This document shows positions 21,661 to 31,550 of a DNA stretch of 64,000 nt, in pieces; positions within the stretch are counted from its first letter, which is position 1, and each line of letters opens with the position of its first letter. The notes below the pieces were generated by a model that was not told the origin of the DNA, made no database searches, and saw only the letters and a program-made list of their open reading frames with translations. The position numbers and the translations under genes were made by a program. Source of the DNA: Craterostigma plantagineum (Eukaryota; Streptophyta; Magnoliopsida; Lamiales; Linderniaceae); assembly GCA_027422505.1 (NCBI GenBank), contig JAPQWV010000001.1, positions 1,674,001 to 1,738,000 of the forward strand, read 5' to 3'.

Positions 21661-22465
21661 GCTAACGTTGCGAATACAATTAGTCAGGCAGTTCGCATTT
21701 AAAGATGTTGAAATTTAGCAGACCTAATCGTGCCAGTTACATAAGGAACCAATTATACAAAACCTAGAACAACACTAAACCCTTTCTGCACAAAATCAAC
21801 TGAAATTCATCCTACTGAAGCTGGGTTTCCACTAATTCCTCTTAACGAACATGCATACATCTTGATGTTACTCATAATTGCACACACTCGTGCGCGATTA
21901 AGGACGACGAAGTTGCAATTACAAATCATTAAACAACCACCATATACTTGCGCATCTAGGAGCCCAGTAAAACAGAGTAGATTACACAACCAAACAAACG
22001 TAACTGCTTACATCTATGCCAGAGGCGACATTTCGCTTGATCTTCCTGACCATTTCGTGCTACTTCGTTCCCAAAATATGCAGCACTCCTCAGGCAACTA
22101 AATGTTGGAAGCCAACACGTTTTTACTTGAGCGGGTTGCGCGTTTTGGTCACCGAACGTTTTTAATGATTCTATTGTCATTATTATGAGTTTATGACTTA
22201 ATTAGTTTAATTCCATTTGTTCCTAGCCACCAAGAGCAATCAATTTATTATACCGAGATCGCACATAGAATGGGTTCATATTGGACCTGTATAAACAAAA
22301 CAAAAAAACACCAAGAGTCAACAATGCTCGGTTTGAGAGAACATTATTTGTAATCAATTGCGATCTATGCAAACAGAGCTATATATACGGTGCATTCAGT
22401 CGTATATCAATAGACACCACACGAAATCGTGCTTCCCATACCCGTTCAGAACCACTAACCATAAA

Positions 22466-22852
22466 ATGAGTTCTTCACCAATAAACATCGGAAGAGGCGA
22501 CTTAAGATACAAAGAGCACAAGTGCAAATGTGGAATGGAATCCGATATCAAGATCGTGGGACCGACGAACACAAGAGAAGGTAAATTATTCTGTATTTGC
22601 AAGAGTGGATACTGCGATTTCTTCATGTGGTTTAATCCAGTAGACATCAATCTTAACGACGACGGAGAAATGCCAGACGCGGAGGTGTTCATTCCGAAAA
22701 GATGTAATATCGACGCCGAACATATGGGAGACCTGTTTTCGACGTGCGATGAGTTCGAAAAGAGAATAGCGTCGCTTGAGAAGACGGTGAAAATGATGAA
22801 AATTAGCCTGACAGGTGCTCTGATTGTTATATGTACAATCCTATGCAGGTAG
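22466..22852 (+). CDS. GRF-type zinc-finger protein with coiled coil and C-terminal hydrophobic tail
   Basis: A 128-residue single-exon protein. Residues 18-58 are a GRF zinc finger: HKCKCGM, then LFCIC, then YCDFFMWFNP, with the usual C-x-C-G start and C-x-FF-x-W end. Residues 90-112 (FEKRIASLEKTVKMMKI) are a short coiled coil and 112-126 are hydrophobic, a possible membrane anchor. GRF fingers bind nucleic acids (single-stranded in the animal proteins studied). Many plant proteins with this GRF-coil-tail layout are scattered near transposon genes. This is the only convincing gene on the plus strand of the Helitron, so it has its own promoter or was inserted. ATG at 22466 is chosen because it directly precedes the finger. 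Confidence 0.75.
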   Translation: MSSSPINIGRGDLRYKEHKCKCGMESDIKIVGPTNTREGKLFCICKSGYCDFFMWFNPVDINLNDDGEMPDAEVFIPKRCNIDAEHMGDLFSTCDEFEKRIASLEKTVKMMKISLTGALIVICTILCR

Positions 22853-23110
22853 CCATTCATTTACAGCTACTTCTAACGTACTATTGTCAAAGGAGTCGAT
22901 CATTTTGTACAACAGCTTTTACCTTCTAACTGTCTACGTTATACAACTCGTACCCGGGGTAAATTCACATAGAATACAAACCCAGAAACACAGCAGGTAA
23001 ACCTCAGGCACATGTGTAATTCAGCAAAAGACTCCCATGAAAACAGTCTTCCAAACAACGACCCCACCATTTCACGACACAACACCAAAAAAAAAACCCC
23101 ACCAACAGAA

Positions 23111-26100
23111 TCAAACGACGACGGACGGTCTTTCATTCCAAGGAGGCCAATGCCAGTATCTGTAGAAAACAGACGCAGCAAGATACCAGCGGAACTCCGT
23201 CATCTGAGAGGGAAGGAAATCATGAAGTTTGTCATTGCGAAACATTGTGGAAAATGCATTCCGGAGCACATGAATACCGCATTCGTCCCTGCATAAAGCA
23301 AACAGAGACACGTTCAGTCACATCACAATGAGAAGGTCTGTCAATAGATGAATCAACCAGACATTACCCAATTCCCTGTTGAGGAGTTCTACCGTCCCTT
23401 CCAACTTTAAAACTGAACTCAGAATTTACTACCCCGATGACCTTCAACGCTAGCGTGATAACATCAACAGCACTTCCCAGCGAGGTACGTATGAGCCGCA
23501 TATCAGGGTCATACTGCACGTTCGAATCAACAACAGCAAATGTCCTTCGCTCAGGCACGGCAGCACACAGGACCCAGTGCTCGTCATTCACATTCAGCGG
23601 GAAAACTATAATCCTGGCGTTCTTCCAGTTACATGACGGCCAAGCAGCAAACTGCCCCATAATGAACGGCATAACATCACTCAAATCAGCCACCCCGTCT
23701 CTCACAGGTATTTTCGTCACAAACTGACTGAACGCCGTATTCATAAATGCAGTTCCCCTCATTGGATGGATACACAGACTTTGCATCTCTATGAAACCAC
23801 GCAGACACTCATCAATATGCTGCAATATTTATTTAAGAAAACCCTCACGATGCTTTCAACAACCAACGACAAACTTACATTGAAATTAGATTTATTATAA
23901 ACATCTATGGAAAACTCACAATATCACGCAGCCGCGTCCCCGGTTTAATGAGTTCATTGAAAAAATCGGATTTAAGGCTCTCACCCAACAGACCCCTTTT
24001 AAAATACTCTGGCCTCATCCCTCTTATGCACCTCTCTGCATCAGGCCACATCCGCAGCTTGTACAAAACATGCTCGTCGATTGCATGGTTCTTGTACGGC
24101 ACCCTCCGACTATTTGGAACCACAGACAAACTTACTTCATCCAACCTGCGCCTCTTTGCAGACTGGATCCCTTCAATCGACTCCTCCTCTGCATCCATTA
24201 CAATTAATAACGTATAGGAGAGAACAAAAAACAAATCAAAATAAACACAGAACTAATGTATTGGGAAAAAAAACACCGAATCTCGGAGGGCTTCAGCAGA
24301 AGGTAGCCTACATACCAGTTTGAGATTGGCCGAACTTCTTTATTGTTTCATTCATAATACCGAGCTGACTTCCAACCCACCCCAGTAGGTTCTCAACAGG
24401 TTTAATTTTCCGATCAAACCACTCCTCTTGAACATGAATACTGTCAACCGCTTCTATGTTCGACAACCTCTCATTAACTTCAATGAACGATGTTTCCATC
24501 AGTTTTTTCATACACAAAACCTGTTCAGCATGGTAATCAACCATACTCCCCACACCAGCAACTTCGTTTAAGATGTCAAGACCTCGTGGACCGATTTCGT
24601 CGCAAACATGATCTTGGCCAGCTTCAACTCCAACTCTCGCTTTATTCAAATTCTCTGCTCCTTCAGCAAAACCAGTGAGAACATTTGGTATGATCGCTTC
24701 TTCAACAGCCACATGCGGATGACTTGTTATCACATGTTCATTATCTTCATCAGAGACGTCAGAAGAGACCTCAATAGTATGAGTTACGGGGGACAATCTG
24801 GACCGACTATCGCCACTCAACCGCCCATCAGAAACATGATGCTCACTCATCATCTGATCTGCAGATCGGAAATCACCAATAAAGCACGCCTCCTGATGAG
24901 GGCATCGGCCATCTGGCCCTCCAACATCCAACACATTTTCCTCCATTCGACCCATCGGCAAAACAGACTCCTTCTCCCTAACGTCTAATGGATCCATGAC
25001 TGTATCGATAGCAAGCTGCGCACCGATGCCACTGACTATTACACCCGCACCGAAACATTGATCACCATTTTGAGCGGTTCTGGACACGTCTTCTTCAGGA
25101 TGCAGGCCGCTCACACCAGCATGTGCATAGTTAGGACGCTGCTCCTCACTTCGAACGATCGGATCCTCCCGCACAAAGCCAGCATAAGATGACGTGTTAC
25201 CAGACTCGGGTACCCCACCAACCCCCCCATTTCCAACTGCAAAACAACATCCGGAGATGCCACCCGACGGTCAACAGAAGCTTCCTTGCCATAAGCCCTT
25301 TTTTCCTTCAACCGGGCCGGCCGCAGCTCATTCAACAGTTCATACAGAGTTTTTGATTGCCAACCGGCGTCACCAGATCCAGCCATCGAATCACAAGAAA
25401 TTACAGCATCCGATTGGAAGCAACGATCACTCCCATAGTCACGCTGCTGTTCTTGAGGACGCCCAATTTCGTCGTCGAAAGCAGACTCAGAGGCTGATTC
25501 ATTTTCGCTCGATGACGACAGAGTAACGCGCACGGGAGGTGTGTTCTGAGTCTTTTTTTGGATACGATGAACCTCTTTCCCCTCAGTCGTTTTCTCACTA
25601 TTTTTCTGGCCGCGATGCGAGGCCCTCCTGCGCGAACGTCCGCCAGCCAGACACTGAGAGACACTCGGTGGATCCGTTTCAGTCACCACCGGCCGCTCAT
25701 CACAGCCATCGAAATTAGACTGAACATGAGGCATGCAGACAAACTTGACACCGTTCAATAAATATTCCGTTATCCTCTGGATAACTTCAGAAGTGCGAGT
25801 CTGTTCAAAGATACTTCCTTCAAAGAACTCTGACTTACGCTCAGATGCTGTAGGCTGCAAAAGCCCTTTCTCGACACCAAATTTTGAAACTGCCTCAATT
25901 ACTTGGTCCATCCTCGGAGACGCCTTACAGCTCCACTGTTTTGTCTTCCACAAACACATGCGAGGAACCACCCGTTCTGGCCTATTCACGGCAACAGCAA
26001 AGCTCTGTGCAATACCAGGAATGCATTCATAAGCAAGAACCTGCGCAACAAAGGATCAAAGACGCACCGTCAATTCGCCTCAGTCTTGCAAAAAAACACT

Positions 26101-27014
26101 CTACGAAGAAATACTGATCTTCACGTACAATATAACAGCTAATTATACCTGCAAGGGATGGACGAATCCACCGAGAGTCAGTCCCTTATATTTCTTATTC
26201 GCACCTGACCTATTGACAACCGTACGCCGAGAAACGTCTTTTCTCAACGACTTGAGAGCGTCCCTATACGCAATGGTTCCCCATGGATAATCATTGAATC
26301 TGGCAAAGTCATCCACTAAAGAGAAAATTTCTGGCCTGACTATGACATTTTTCCGAGAGCTTCGCTGTTCTAGTACCGCAACAACGAATATTACGCAGGC
26401 TAATTTCAACTTCTCCACATCAATCCTGTCCGATGGACTTCGCCTGCATCGTGAGAACCGTTCACGAACGTCATCCAGGTGTATGGTACTCTTCCCAGGA
26501 AAGTGCCTTGAAACAAACCCACTGTCATCGGCAATATCCGGAAGAGGACCAAACTTCATACCCGTTAATAAGCAGTACTCCAAACACGAAAATCGAATGG
26601 GCGATTTATCGACAACCATCCACAGCTCGTTCGATTCGCTCACTGCAACCTGCGACTTCATCAAATACCACAAAATCTGCCCCGATACGCAGAATTGATC
26701 GGCACACTTAATGAGGTTTCCAAATTGAGTTCGAGAAACAAGCTCTTCAAGCTCAATATTGTTCAATTTACTGACGATGACCTGGCTAATCGTCTGATAA
26801 TCAGCACACAGCGTCAGCTTACAGGGCACAAACACGTCTGGAGGAACTTGAGTTTCAAGAACTTCCTGAAAAGAACAAAGCAACCCTCGAACATAAGCAG
26901 CCCGCACCCATGCACACACGCAGCACTCGAACATAAATACAACAAAACAAAGGGCACGAAGAGGAAGCTAACCCTGATAACTATGGCATTAATATCAGCT
27001 TCGGTGGACGCCAT
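23111..27014 (-). CDS. DUF1985 + Ulp1-like (C48) peptidase gene A
   Basis: One long minus-strand gene. Exon 1 (about 26973-27014) encodes MASTEADINAIVIR. The second exon (to about 26147) holds DUF1985, with FSCLEYCLLTGMKFGPL and NDYPWGTIAYRDALKSL, and ends GGFVHPLQ. The next continues VLAYECIPGIAQ, typical of this family, into a long acidic/Ser-rich linker (25989-24308) that ends in a coiled coil (VNERLSNIEAV, NETIKKFG). An exon at 24190-23920 with KRRRLDEV follows. The peptidase comes last: HIDECLRGF, His in NDEHWVLC, Asp in AVVDSN and Gln in TPQQGIG at the exon end (23368). After an intron, the exon 23288-23111 begins DECGIHV with the catalytic Cys. The triad plus Gln is thus complete. Expected role: SUMO-type deconjugation or maturation, acting in the nucleus. 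In plants this pair of domains is known from transposons, mainly MULEs. Confidence 0.75.
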
Positions 27015-27714
27015 TCTTGAGCTTTAGAATTGTAAAACGCGGTAATTTCTTGTTTTTTTCAGGGAAGAACCGTGAGTAGCAGTGAGCTATTCGAATTTAT
27101 TAGTCAAGAAGCATGTAATAAAGAACCCAATTTATTTTCAATTTGGGTAAACTGAAATTCCCCTCAACAGTGAGGAAAATAACCCTTGTATAAGGGGTAA
27201 GTCCTAAAATAACACAATAATCGAAACGGGGACCGGGTTTAATTAATTGGTCAAACTACATGGTACACACACCAATAATCTTAATAGAAGCCTACTATTT
27301 AACTATACAAATATAACATATTTTCCCGATACCAGTAGTAAAATTTACATGACACAATCCCGAATTTCACAATAATTAGGGCCAGAATATAAGATGGCAA
27401 CAGTAGTAAATCACGTTCAATAATCGATACGGGGGACACAAAAGGATAGCAGATCATACCAGGTGAGCCTACATTCTACGCAATACTGACATAACAAAAC
27501 AATACTAAACATTTAGCCGTGCACGACTGGGCAGTGACGCACCAACCAACCAACTAATTAGACCACATTCGCATCAAATTTCAATAGATAGACGACAAAG
27601 ACATGCAAAACATCGGGCCGTTAATAACCAATAACCGGATGAGGCGAGCAGCATTGAAAGAAACAACCAAAACATCCCGACAATCATAGGTTAAAGACAC
27701 ACACATCATCATAA
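27015..27714. other. Spacer between DUF1985-Ulp1 gene A and RPA-like gene
   Basis: No coding region found. The spacer lies between two minus-strand genes, so it should hold the promoter of gene A and the 3' end of the RPA-like transcript. No clear TATA element stands out. Confidence 0.4.
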
Positions 27715-30028
27715 TCACGTTTTACGCTTCTTGTAAACACGATCAAGATTCACATGCTCCTTATTCGGGCGGCCGCCGGTGCCCTTTGCAACATCGCCGG
27801 CCATGCCGTGCGCGACGACCACACGCGCATCGGGAGCGACTTCTCCCGCACGAACAGTCTGGGTACCAACACAAACATTCTCACTTTTCACAGCCTTTTC
27901 ATTGTACACAAGCCCACGGTTCACGGCAGCATTGGTCGGAACGACATCGAGAGATCCGGAAGACAAACAACCCATCAAAAGACCGGAACCAGGTGAAACA
28001 TTAGAAACCGAAGCATCAGTCTGCAAATCAACCTAATCAGATAAGGACGGAGGGGAATTATAAGTCAGTAAGTGAAAGATGAGGACACGATCGACGATTA
28101 GAATAAACATAATCCATACCAGGGACACCGCACAGTCGTGCGGGACACCTTCTTCAGTCATACGGTAAACGGTAAAACTTCGGTACATGCTTCGAAAGTC
28201 GAATGGTTTCACTTTCACATAGAACTTAAAGGTCCTGCCAACTAACCCAATATACAGTCCGGCACATTAGCCAGGCCCGACTCATCAACGGAACGCTTCT
28301 CAACCTGATCACAGTGCAAAACGGAGCGTGTGAAAGACGTGTAAAGAAACATAAACAAACATAAGGGTACGATGAAGACCGTTGAAGTCACCAATTCCTC
28401 AGCGGTCGTGCATGTAATTTTTCGCCCAGGCCCATCAAAAATAACAAACGTTGCAGTGTCAGAACCATCTTCAACTACGACTTCTATGCGAAACCTGTCA
28501 TCAGCAGTCGGAACGATATAAAGCGAATATGAAAACCGTCACATAAGGGACTAATGAATGGTAATACCGCAGGATGCCAACTGCATTGGCGTTGGAACAC
28601 CTAGCGCAGTTCAGAGCAATCCCAGTTTTATCGAGCTTGCTCGAGCATCTAGAACACGATATATAGTACCAGCCATTCCGACCAAGAACCTCGTTTATGT
28701 TTGCAATGCATACGAAATCCTTCACCTACAGGAAAATTGTCGCCGTGAAGAGTGGACGACCACAATACAAATGCGTTACACACATATAAAATGCACCTGC
28801 TCAGTCTCGCTGTATAAAAAATTGTGAATCGCGGAGATAGGGGACACCGGGATGTCAGACCGAACCATCGTCTGGAAAACCGTTTGCGGCAGTTCGGTAG
28901 CGACCAACCTGTCATTGTAATACGCGTAAGCTTATAAAAGCGGGTGATCGTAGCATAAAGTGTCATGACAACTACAACTAACCTCCTGCGAAGCACGTAG
29001 ACGTCATCAACATCATAATCAAGGTACAACTTCGACGAAGTCGTTGTATTCAAATACAGGCTACCTGCGGGATGATATTCGGTGAGGGCAGACGCAATAC
29101 AGACAAAACCGAGAAGTTCCATATACCTCCAAAATACTTTGGGTTGACAGACGTTACGATGGCAACGACATTTTGGGTACCGGCAGAACGGATATCGCTG
29201 CAAAACTCCAGTGCCTTCTCAGCCCAAACTGTGACGAACGCATCTTTAAAACTGCAAGGAAACCACCATCGAAACATTACCTGTCGAGAACGAACAATGA
29301 CCGATATAAGAAACCACAGTACGCATACCCCTCCATAATGAGTTTGAGAACAGCTCTTCTTGCAACGCCCTTGTCGGCAGATTCTGGCTCAATTACTTGC
29401 GTAAGCAAGCCAATAACATCTGCGAACATACCAAGGGACCATTTAACATAAAAGGAGAGGGTATGACGGAAACATCAAAGCACGACTCAAGCATACCAGG
29501 TAACTCCTGATTACGACCGGCTAGGGTAATAAATGCATCGTAAGAACGAAAGCGAAACTTGTGGAGGCCTATAGAATTAGAATCTCCAGCGAGCGCACGA
29601 ATAGTAGTATTCTCATTGAACCTCATCATGAAACGGTGATCAGTAATACGGTAGCTAGTAGGTGCGTTCACAACCTCAAAGTTTGTTATAGAAAATAAAA
29701 GACCATCCTTCAAAGAACCCTCGAACTTGTGGGCCATCTGGATTTGAATTGTAGCTTGCATCATCGTGTCCTGTCCCAAATCAGCGATAACTTCAGAATA
29801 GTCGACAACCACGACAAAATTAAGCGACAGTTAAAAAGCTTGACTAACAAAACAAAAAATAAGCCAACTAACCATCTCATCCAATAGAATGAGATCAAGA
29901 CTCATGGGCGAACCATTTCTTCGCAAGTTCCTCGACGTCCATGAACGGAGGAGTCGCACAACAACAGAGACTAAACCGGACTTAGGGGTCAGCTCACCAA
30001 GGGCGCACGACTTCACTACATCACCCAT
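27715..30028 (-). CDS. RPA70-like single-strand DNA-binding protein of the Helitron
   Basis: Homologue of the large subunit of replication protein A, in the form carried by plant Helitrons (DUF223/RPA-OB type). Exons with good GT/AG borders: 29873-30028, 29497-29770, 29329-29419, 29127-29251 and 28983-29064. Further exons lie near 28801-28925, 28530-28735, 28385-28515, 28090-28270 and 27715-28030. The first two give OB fold A (GLVSVVVRLLRSW, SLDLILLDE, QATIQIQMAHKFEG). The next give OB fold B (DAFVTVWAEKALEF, IVTSVNPKYFGG, LYLDYDVDDV). The later part is the zinc OB fold: GWYYISCSRC with Cys pairs spaced C-x2-C-x12-C-x2-C, then ATFVIFDGPGRKI. It ends in a basic KKRK tail, a likely nuclear signal. 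It probably coats the ssDNA made by RepHel. No frameshift was needed to join the exons I checked. Confidence 0.85.
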
Positions 30029-30699
30029 GTTGATGGAACAATTAGCAAATATTCGGAAAGTCCCGACAAAATAATCAGCGAGAAGGCTGAATTTATAGTG
30101 CGCGAAGGACGAAACGTTCCATGTTTAGAGCACGACGTACGCGCACTACTGCCAAGAAAAGTATGCAGCAAACCGTACGACTGAAACGACCAGGTACAAT
30201 GGACAGTAAATAACGAAGCGACCTTAGCTGACTAAGAATACGAAACGTTCAGAACGGCCGGCAATCGAGCAGATACGATGAAAGGTGCAATCGAACAGTC
30301 AATCTTAAATGCCAGAAAGGGCAAGGAAACGAAACGGGAGACCAATAGTGACCCCTTTAAACGGGGTGCACTACCGCCAATGCAGATGAATAGACTCATT
30401 AAATAAATACGTCCCAAACACTAACCAGGTACACTGACGAATACGATGCTCGACGACCCTTGGTGGCACAATGAATAAAGAGCACGACCGTCACAAAATA
30501 CACGACCATCATTAAAGAGTAATAAATACTGCCATTCCGCCAGGTACAATGAACGCATCTACTACAAAGACGATTGGATAGGACTAACAGATGTTGCGTC
30601 TGAAAACATAACACAAACCGCTTAAAATAAGCGTGGGGACGCCACGTAGGCTAAAATTGTGGTAGGTAAACGGTCGTGCACCGTATCCGGACAAAATAC
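30029..30699. other. 5' region of the Helitron upstream of the RPA-like gene
   Basis: No gene. The stretch has several short repeats (ACGAC-rich, e.g. 30120-30190 and 30470-30520) and serves as the promoter side of the RPA-like gene on the minus strand. Confidence 0.4.
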
Positions 30700-30779
30700 C
30701 ATAAAACGACATCGTTTTATGACAACAATCGAGGGGGGGGGATTAATTTGCCGACGTGTCAGCACAGTAGAGACCCTGA
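30700..30779 (-). repeat. Putative Helitron 5' terminus with subterminal hairpin
   Basis: On the minus strand the element would start TCAGGGTCTCTACTG at 30779, preceded by host A. About 60 bases inside is a near-perfect inverted repeat at 30700-30721, arms CATAAAACGA and TCGTTTTATG with a two-base loop. TC at the 5' end and A before it fit Helitron rules. An internal relative at 5990-6150 shares the block next to the end. Other TC dinucleotides 6-8 bases further in are possible starts but lack the preceding A. Confidence 0.6.
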
Positions 30780-31550
30780 TCAACTTTTATATATATGATT
30801 ATTATTTATTATCATAATATAAAGCTATAGATTTGAGAAACCATCTACATGGTACAGTAACTGATGCTACGATTCACGAAACAATCTCTCGGTCTCACCT
30901 AACTATATTTATGGGCGTACTTCTGAACTCAACGACCACGGTTTAAAAGCGAGTATACTCTTTTATTTTTATATTTCTTCTTTGATGAATTGTAAATTAA
31001 ATTTTGCTGCAAATAAGTTCAATATTTTAAGCAAGTCGCCCGTACCGTAACGTACGCGCCAGTGATAGCGCGTGGTAAGGGGTTAACCTGTTGAAGTAGT
31101 ATGATGTCTCCACTCTTCTTCAGTGTTGAGTTATCTCTCAAGAGCTGAATTAGGAGGGAGAACGGAACGGTGTCGTTATTGGTCCATAAAGAGACGCCAT
31201 AACTACGCACTAATGGAGATACAGCTCATTGATTGTTATTGTTCCCACCTTTTTTTCATCTTCACAGCACAGCGGCTCCATGCCCTAGATCCAGCCCATG
31301 TCAAACCGTAAACCACGAATTCTTGGTGTTTTGCAGCTGACCATCCTCTCTTTTCGGTGTGAAGCTCTGTAATTCTTGCGCATTTGTTCAATTTTTCAGA
31401 TTACATTACTTATTTTGGGGGTGTTGTTGAACAAAGGGACTATTTTGGTGGGAAATTCTTTCTTAGTTTACTCTTTAGATGTGAATCGTAGGTCACAGTT
31501 TCTTACCGTGTGTAAGTAACGGAAGGGAGTAGGGGTTTGTTTGAACTACA

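Larger units (their letters stand above)
4522..30779 (-). mobile_element. Giant autonomous-looking Helitron (copy 1), 26.3 kb
   Basis: The element runs on the minus strand. Its 3' terminus is CTAG at 4525-4522, preceded by a 7-bp GC hairpin and followed by T. The putative 5' terminus begins TCAGGGTC at 30779 and is preceded by A. Excising it would restore an A-T dinucleotide, the target typical of Helitrons, which make no target duplication. Between the ends are the Rep-helicase, an RPA70-like gene, two Ulp1-like genes (one with DUF1985), a DEDDy exonuclease, a GRF zinc-finger gene, a coiled-coil gene and a 4.5-kb repeat-rich 3' region. The 3' end is well supported. The 5' end is inferred from the TC/A rule and from its position outside the RPA gene, so nesting of several elements cannot be excluded. 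Confidence 0.75.

Noticed and set aside
23012..23296. 94-residue plus-strand frame
   Set aside because: It overlaps the catalytic-Cys exon of the DUF1985-Ulp1 gene on the other strand, which has clear domain and splice support.
25194..25526. 110-residue plus-strand frame opposite the Ulp1 gene linker
   Set aside because: Low-complexity antisense of the acidic linker; no domain.
30750..30773. Helitron 5' end starting TCTCTACTG instead of TCAGGG
   Set aside because: That start would be preceded by G, while Helitrons insert after A; the TC at 30779 is preceded by A. Kept only as an alternative.
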